Shown here one piece after another: positions 5,729 to 7,601 of a DNA stretch of 7,601 nucleotides (position 1 is the stretch's first letter; the number at the start of each line of letters is the position of its first letter). The stretch spans positions 1-7,601 of the forward strand of contig JAUXHQ010000081.1 of NCBI GenBank assembly GCA_030621455.1, written 5' to 3'. Source of the DNA: Deltaproteobacteria bacterium. Its GTDB lineage: Bacteria > Desulfobacterota > UBA8473. The translations under genes and the position numbers were made by a program. The notes under the pieces were generated by a model that searched no databases, was not told where the DNA came from, and was given only the letters and a program-made list of their open reading frames with translations.

Positions 5729-5854
5729 ATGTCGATGGACAAAAAAGTCTATCACCTAAACGAAAACAGGTATCTGGAAGCATCTTCTGTCCCGGAAATT
5801 CTTGCTTCACATATAGGTGGTGAATCACTCCATTGGTTTGATATTGTGGCCTAA
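5729..5854 (+). pseudogene. 41-codon ORF resembling the N-terminus of a CorA-type metal transporter
   Basis: A short frame begins with ATG at 5729 or 5735 (GAAGG lies 7 bases before the second ATG) and ends with TAA. Its product contains KKVYHLNENRYLEAS and ends GGESLHWFDIVA. This is like the opening strand-helix of CorA/ZntB-family Mg2+/Zn2+ transporters, where W-x-D-I is a familiar motif. The large cytoplasmic funnel, the two membrane helices and the GMN motif are absent, and no continuation appears downstream in other frames. It may be a remnant of a gene that followed the GH13 gene, or a small independent ORF. The resemblance is weak because of its length. Confidence 0.35.
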
Positions 5855-5978
5855 GTAGCATAACTTCCGGACTGAATTTGGCATATTGCTGAACACAAAG
5901 GATTTTGCCGTAAGAATTACAACAGGGGGGTTTTGTTTGTTTCATCATTTATTGTCGCCTGGGGAGGGCGCAAAACAT
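5855..5978 (+). other. Leader region upstream of hsp20
   Basis: This intergenic stretch has no supported ORF. It contains a G6T4 run near 5925-5934 and the T-rich stretch TTTGTTTGTTTCATC. No CIRCE element (GAGTGCTAA-type inverted repeat), ROSE-like hairpin or clear heat-shock sigma promoter could be recognised by eye. The hsp20 promoter is presumably here. Confidence 0.4.
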
Positions 5979-5987
5979 GGAGGTGAT
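5979..5987 (+). promoter_or_regulatory. Strong Shine-Dalgarno site fixing the hsp20 start
   Basis: GGAGGTGAT is fully complementary to the 16S rRNA tail. Its GGAGG core ends 7 bases before the ATG at 5991. The same frame is open further upstream to 5886, but that extension has no ribosome site and no Hsp20 similarity. Confidence 0.88.
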
Positions 5988-5990
5988 ATT

Positions 5991-6434
5991 ATGGAATTAA
6001 CACCATGGAGACCATTTGGAGCGCTTAGTTCATCGCGTAAAGAATTGGATAGGCTCTGGGATCGTTTTTTTCGTGAAACACCGTCTATTGGAACGTACAC
6101 AGAGGAATGGCTGCCTTCCGTGGATATCTCGGAGACTAAGAAAAACTTTATTGTGAAAGCTGAACTTCCAGGTCTGGATGCAAAAGACGTAACCGTGAGC
6201 TTGTCCGGAGATCTTCTTACCATAAAAGGTGAGAAGAAAAGGGAGGAGGAAGAAAAGGACGAGCACCATCATTATATTGAGAGATACTCCGGATCCTTTC
6301 AGCGTTCCTTTCAATTGCCGATATCTGTCAAAGGGGATAAGGTGGAGGCAATCTTTGAAAAAGGAGTTTTAAAGGTAACCGTGCCAAAAGTAGAGGAAGC
6401 GGAAAAGAAGGAAATTGAAATCAAGGTCAAGTAA
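5991..6434 (+). CDS. hsp20: Hsp20-family small heat shock protein
   Basis: This ATP-independent cytoplasmic holdase chaperone binds unfolding proteins as large oligomers. The product is 147 aa, typical for class A bacterial Hsp20. The N-terminal arm (WRPFGALSSSRKELDRLWDRFF) is followed by the alpha-crystallin domain from about 40 to 133: WLPSVDISETKKNFIVKAELPGL, VTVSLSGDLLTIKGEK, the YIERYSGSFQRSFQLP segment and the signature GVLKVTVPK (125-133). The C-terminal tail carries an I-x-I motif (I142-E-I144) used in oligomer assembly. The ATG at 5991 with GGAGGTGAT fixes the start. It is the first gene of a probable stress operon with a secreted YfdX-like protein and a helical LEA-like protein, on the same strand with small gaps. 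Confidence 0.96.
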   Translation: MELTPWRPFGALSSSRKELDRLWDRFFRETPSIGTYTEEWLPSVDISETKKNFIVKAELPGLDAKDVTVSLSGDLLTIKGEKKREEEEKDEHHHYIERYSGSFQRSFQLPISVKGDKVEAIFEKGVLKVTVPKVEEAEKKEIEIKVK

Positions 6435-6528
6435 ATATTTATCCGCCCTCCCCGGGAGCAATATTATGATGAAGTGTGTAGGGATGTTTGTTGTAATACG
6501 AAACCACAAAACAAGAATAAGGAGGTTA

Positions 6529-6849
6529 ATGATTAGGAAGAATCGAGCAGGCATTTTGATATTAACTTTATTGGCTGCAGTTGTCCTGGGGACAGTACCT
6601 GCCCTGGCAAAAACCATCCATGAAGAGGTAACGGTCAACACGGTAATAATCATTTCCCCTGCTGAAGAGTCAATTATATCTTCGGCTGCCGCTAAAGTGC
6701 TCCGGCATATCGCAAAGGCGAGAGGCGCGATTCATAACAAGGACCTGGAGCAGGCAGGGAAAGATCTTAAAAAGGCCCATAAACTGATTAATATCATAAA
6801 AACGTCTCTTCCGACAACAAAGGTCAAAGACCATATCTCAGGGAGGTAA
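6529..6849 (+). CDS. Secreted YfdX-like helical protein, apparently C-terminally truncated
   Basis: The product (106 aa) starts with a Sec signal peptide: RKNR, a hydrophobic core ILILTLLAAVVLG, and cleavage probably after ALA27. The mature part (about 79 aa) has one helical hairpin, SAAAKVLRHIAKARGAIHNK then LEQAGKDLKKAHKLINIIK, followed by LPTTKVKDHI. This pattern resembles the first half of YfdX-family periplasmic proteins, which are acid/stress-associated in enterobacteria and nearly twice as long. After KDHI the sequence ends abruptly with SGR and a stop, so the second half seems missing. The ATG at 6529 follows AAGGAGGT at a short 3-base spacing. ATG at 6466, with GGGAG 7 bases upstream, would add 21 residues before the signal peptide and is less likely. 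The gene ends 3 bases before the next start. Gene reality is likely; family assignment is tentative. Confidence 0.65.
   Translation: MIRKNRAGILILTLLAAVVLGTVPALAKTIHEEVTVNTVIIISPAEESIISSAAAKVLRHIAKARGAIHNKDLEQAGKDLKKAHKLINIIKTSLPTTKVKDHISGR
6842..6846 (+). promoter_or_regulatory. Shine-Dalgarno site at the end of the YfdX-like gene
   Basis: GGAGG makes up the final codons of the YfdX-like gene and lies 6 bases before the ATG at 6853. This ties translation of the helical protein to the preceding gene. Confidence 0.8.
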
Positions 6850-6852
6850 AAA

Positions 6853-7515
6853 ATGAGCATAAAAGAGCGTGTAAAGAGCGATGTGGAAAAAATAGTCGCA
6901 AAGGGGCATCAGGTTGAGGATGAAATAATTGCCTTTGTTAAAAGAGATTACGCAAAAACCCTTGATGATGTGGGAAAGGGAATGGATACAGTCAAAGAAA
7001 CAACCCTGGAATACCTGGAGGGCGTGGAAGAAGGACTCAAGGCTGCCGGCCATGAAAGCGGCAAACTGGTAAGCAAGGTGGCTGAAGGCCTTGTGGAAGT
7101 GTCTAGGGATCTGGGTGATAGGGGTGTGGATGAAGCCGGAAAGATTGCCATGGAGGCCAAAGCCGCCCTGAATGCTGCTCTGGAAAAGGCCAAAGGCTCT
7201 ATAGACAGCGTTGAGGAAAAGACAAAAAAACAGATGAAAGATGCTCATGCTCGTCTAAATGAAGTTGGCGAGGCTGGAAAGGCGAGACTGGAAGGGGTTG
7301 GCGAAGGCATTAAGGCCTATGCTGCGCAGAAAAAAAGTGATCTGATCGATTCGGCCAGGCAGGCCCTGAGCAAGTCCGCTGACAGCTCAAAAGAACTTGT
7401 TCATAAACTGGCCAGGTCAACCGAAGCACAAAGCAAAGAACTGTTGAGCCATTCTTTAGAGAAGGTGTCAGGCTGGCTGGGAAAACTGGCAGATAAGGTC
7501 AAGCCAAAGGCTTAA
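6853..7515 (+). CDS. 220-aa Lys/Glu/Ala-rich amphipathic helical protein (LEA/apolipoprotein-like)
   Basis: No confident family name. The protein has no signal peptide, membrane segment or Cys. It is almost entirely predicted helix, rich in Lys, Glu, Ala, Ser and Val. Repeated amphipathic segments are often punctuated by Gly: YLEGVEEGLKAAGHES, LVSKVAEGLVEVSRDLG, KARLEGVGEGIKAYAAQ. Alternating charged and small residues resemble LEA-type desiccation proteins, apolipoprotein-like helices or membrane-surface phasin-like proteins. The N-terminus (VKSDVEKIVAKGHQVEDEI) also recalls small stress-associated bacterial DUF proteins found near hsp20 genes, which I cannot name with certainty. Start ATG with GGGAGG; it is the last gene of the hsp20 cluster. 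A protective or scaffold role under stress is inferred from composition and neighbours. Confidence 0.8.
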   Translation: MSIKERVKSDVEKIVAKGHQVEDEIIAFVKRDYAKTLDDVGKGMDTVKETTLEYLEGVEEGLKAAGHESGKLVSKVAEGLVEVSRDLGDRGVDEAGKIAMEAKAALNAALEKAKGSIDSVEEKTKKQMKDAHARLNEVGEAGKARLEGVGEGIKAYAAQKKSDLIDSARQALSKSADSSKELVHKLARSTEAQSKELLSHSLEKVSGWLGKLADKVKPKA

Positions 7516-7601
7516 CAGAAGACTAATCATTATCTTATGAAAATAATCTAAGTACAGGACATTTTTTTGACAGGATTAACATGATACACTGGATATATCA
7601 A
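7516..7601 (+). other. 3' intergenic end of window
   Basis: After the last stop there is a weak all-AT dyad (ATTAT/ATAAT, near 7530-7548) and a T7 run at 7562-7568 not preceded by a GC hairpin, so no proper terminator can be called. TTGACA at 7567-7572 matches a -35 box, but the region 17 bases on (TGGATA) is a poor -10. Confidence 0.4.
7570..7596 (+). repeat. Three degenerate 9-bp tandem units
   Basis: ACAGGATTA, ACATGATAC and ACTGGATAT follow one another without gaps and share the pattern AC-x-x-GAT. The run may continue beyond the window. Similar AGGATTAACA-type degenerate repeats occur between genes in some deltaproteobacterial genomes (recollection only). Confidence 0.4.

Noticed and set aside
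5855..5990. CIRCE or other heat-shock operator before hsp20
   Set aside because: No TTAGCACTC/GAGTGCTAA inverted repeat and no convincing sigma-32-type promoter was found by eye.
6030..6314. Minus-strand frames opposite hsp20, some with hydrophobic stretches
   Set aside because: They are antisense shadows of a clear Hsp20 gene; the hydrophobic runs arise from the complement of Lys/Glu codons.
6434..6465. AATATT dyad with a CTCC/GGAG core after hsp20 as a terminator
   Set aside because: The arms are unequally spaced, the inner stem is only 4 bp and no T-run follows. It may at most fold weakly over an upstream ribosome site.
1..7601. CRISPR array, tRNA, rRNA, insertion-sequence transposase, phage or toxin-antitoxin genes
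   Set aside because: No regularly spaced repeats, cloverleaf features or recognisable proteins of these types were seen on either strand.

Overview
The window reads like a bacterial chromosome of moderate GC content. The mix of type IV pilus-type ATPases, a receiver protein with a C-terminal DUF4388/PATAN domain, an Hsp20 and a YfdX-like protein suggests a Desulfobacterota/deltaproteobacterial or related anaerobe (Nitrospirota-like is possible). This placement is recollection-based and weak. No rRNA, tRNA, CRISPR array, transposase or recombinase gene was found.

Left block (1-2034): a secretion/pilus-type GspE/PilB-family ATPase enters from the left edge on the + strand. It has a long acidic N-terminal region and a damaged active site (Walker A Lys to Thr, His-box His to Gln). 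It converges, 6 bp apart, on a small minus-strand gene for an unrecognised 151-aa protein built of two similar halves.

Middle block (2207-5273, minus strand): a tight three-gene operon. pilT (TTG start, intact motifs) overlaps a gene for a free-standing GspE/MshE N-terminal domain fused to a truncated pseudo-receiver. The third gene encodes a degenerate HD-like region, an atypical receiver and a PATAN domain. The last two genes lie in the same frame, separated by one TAA codon and six sense codons, so they look like one gene split by a nonsense codon or held together by translational coupling. Both receivers lack the phosphorylatable Asp (one Glu, one Asn). This block is bracketed by a 38-bp imperfect inverted repeat (2070-2107 and 5343-5380), with a third partial copy at 2173-2185.

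Right block (5379-7601, + strand): immediately beyond the right repeat lies the C-terminal remnant of a GH13 sucrose-phosphorylase-like gene, then a 41-codon ORF resembling the start of a CorA-type transporter. These look like relics of an older locus broken by rearrangement. A small stress cluster follows: hsp20, a secreted YfdX-like protein that appears truncated, and a 220-aa Lys/Glu/Ala-rich helical protein resembling LEA/apolipoprotein-type proteins. All three have good Shine-Dalgarno sites and probably form an operon.

Working interpretation: the middle block is a pilus/secretion motor control module (working PilT motor, GspE-N sensor domain, pseudo-receivers) set between repeats next to a debris zone. 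The left-hand degenerate ATPase may be its partner, since it lacks in its visible part the domain that the middle block encodes separately. No function beyond the family assignments is demonstrated by the sequence.
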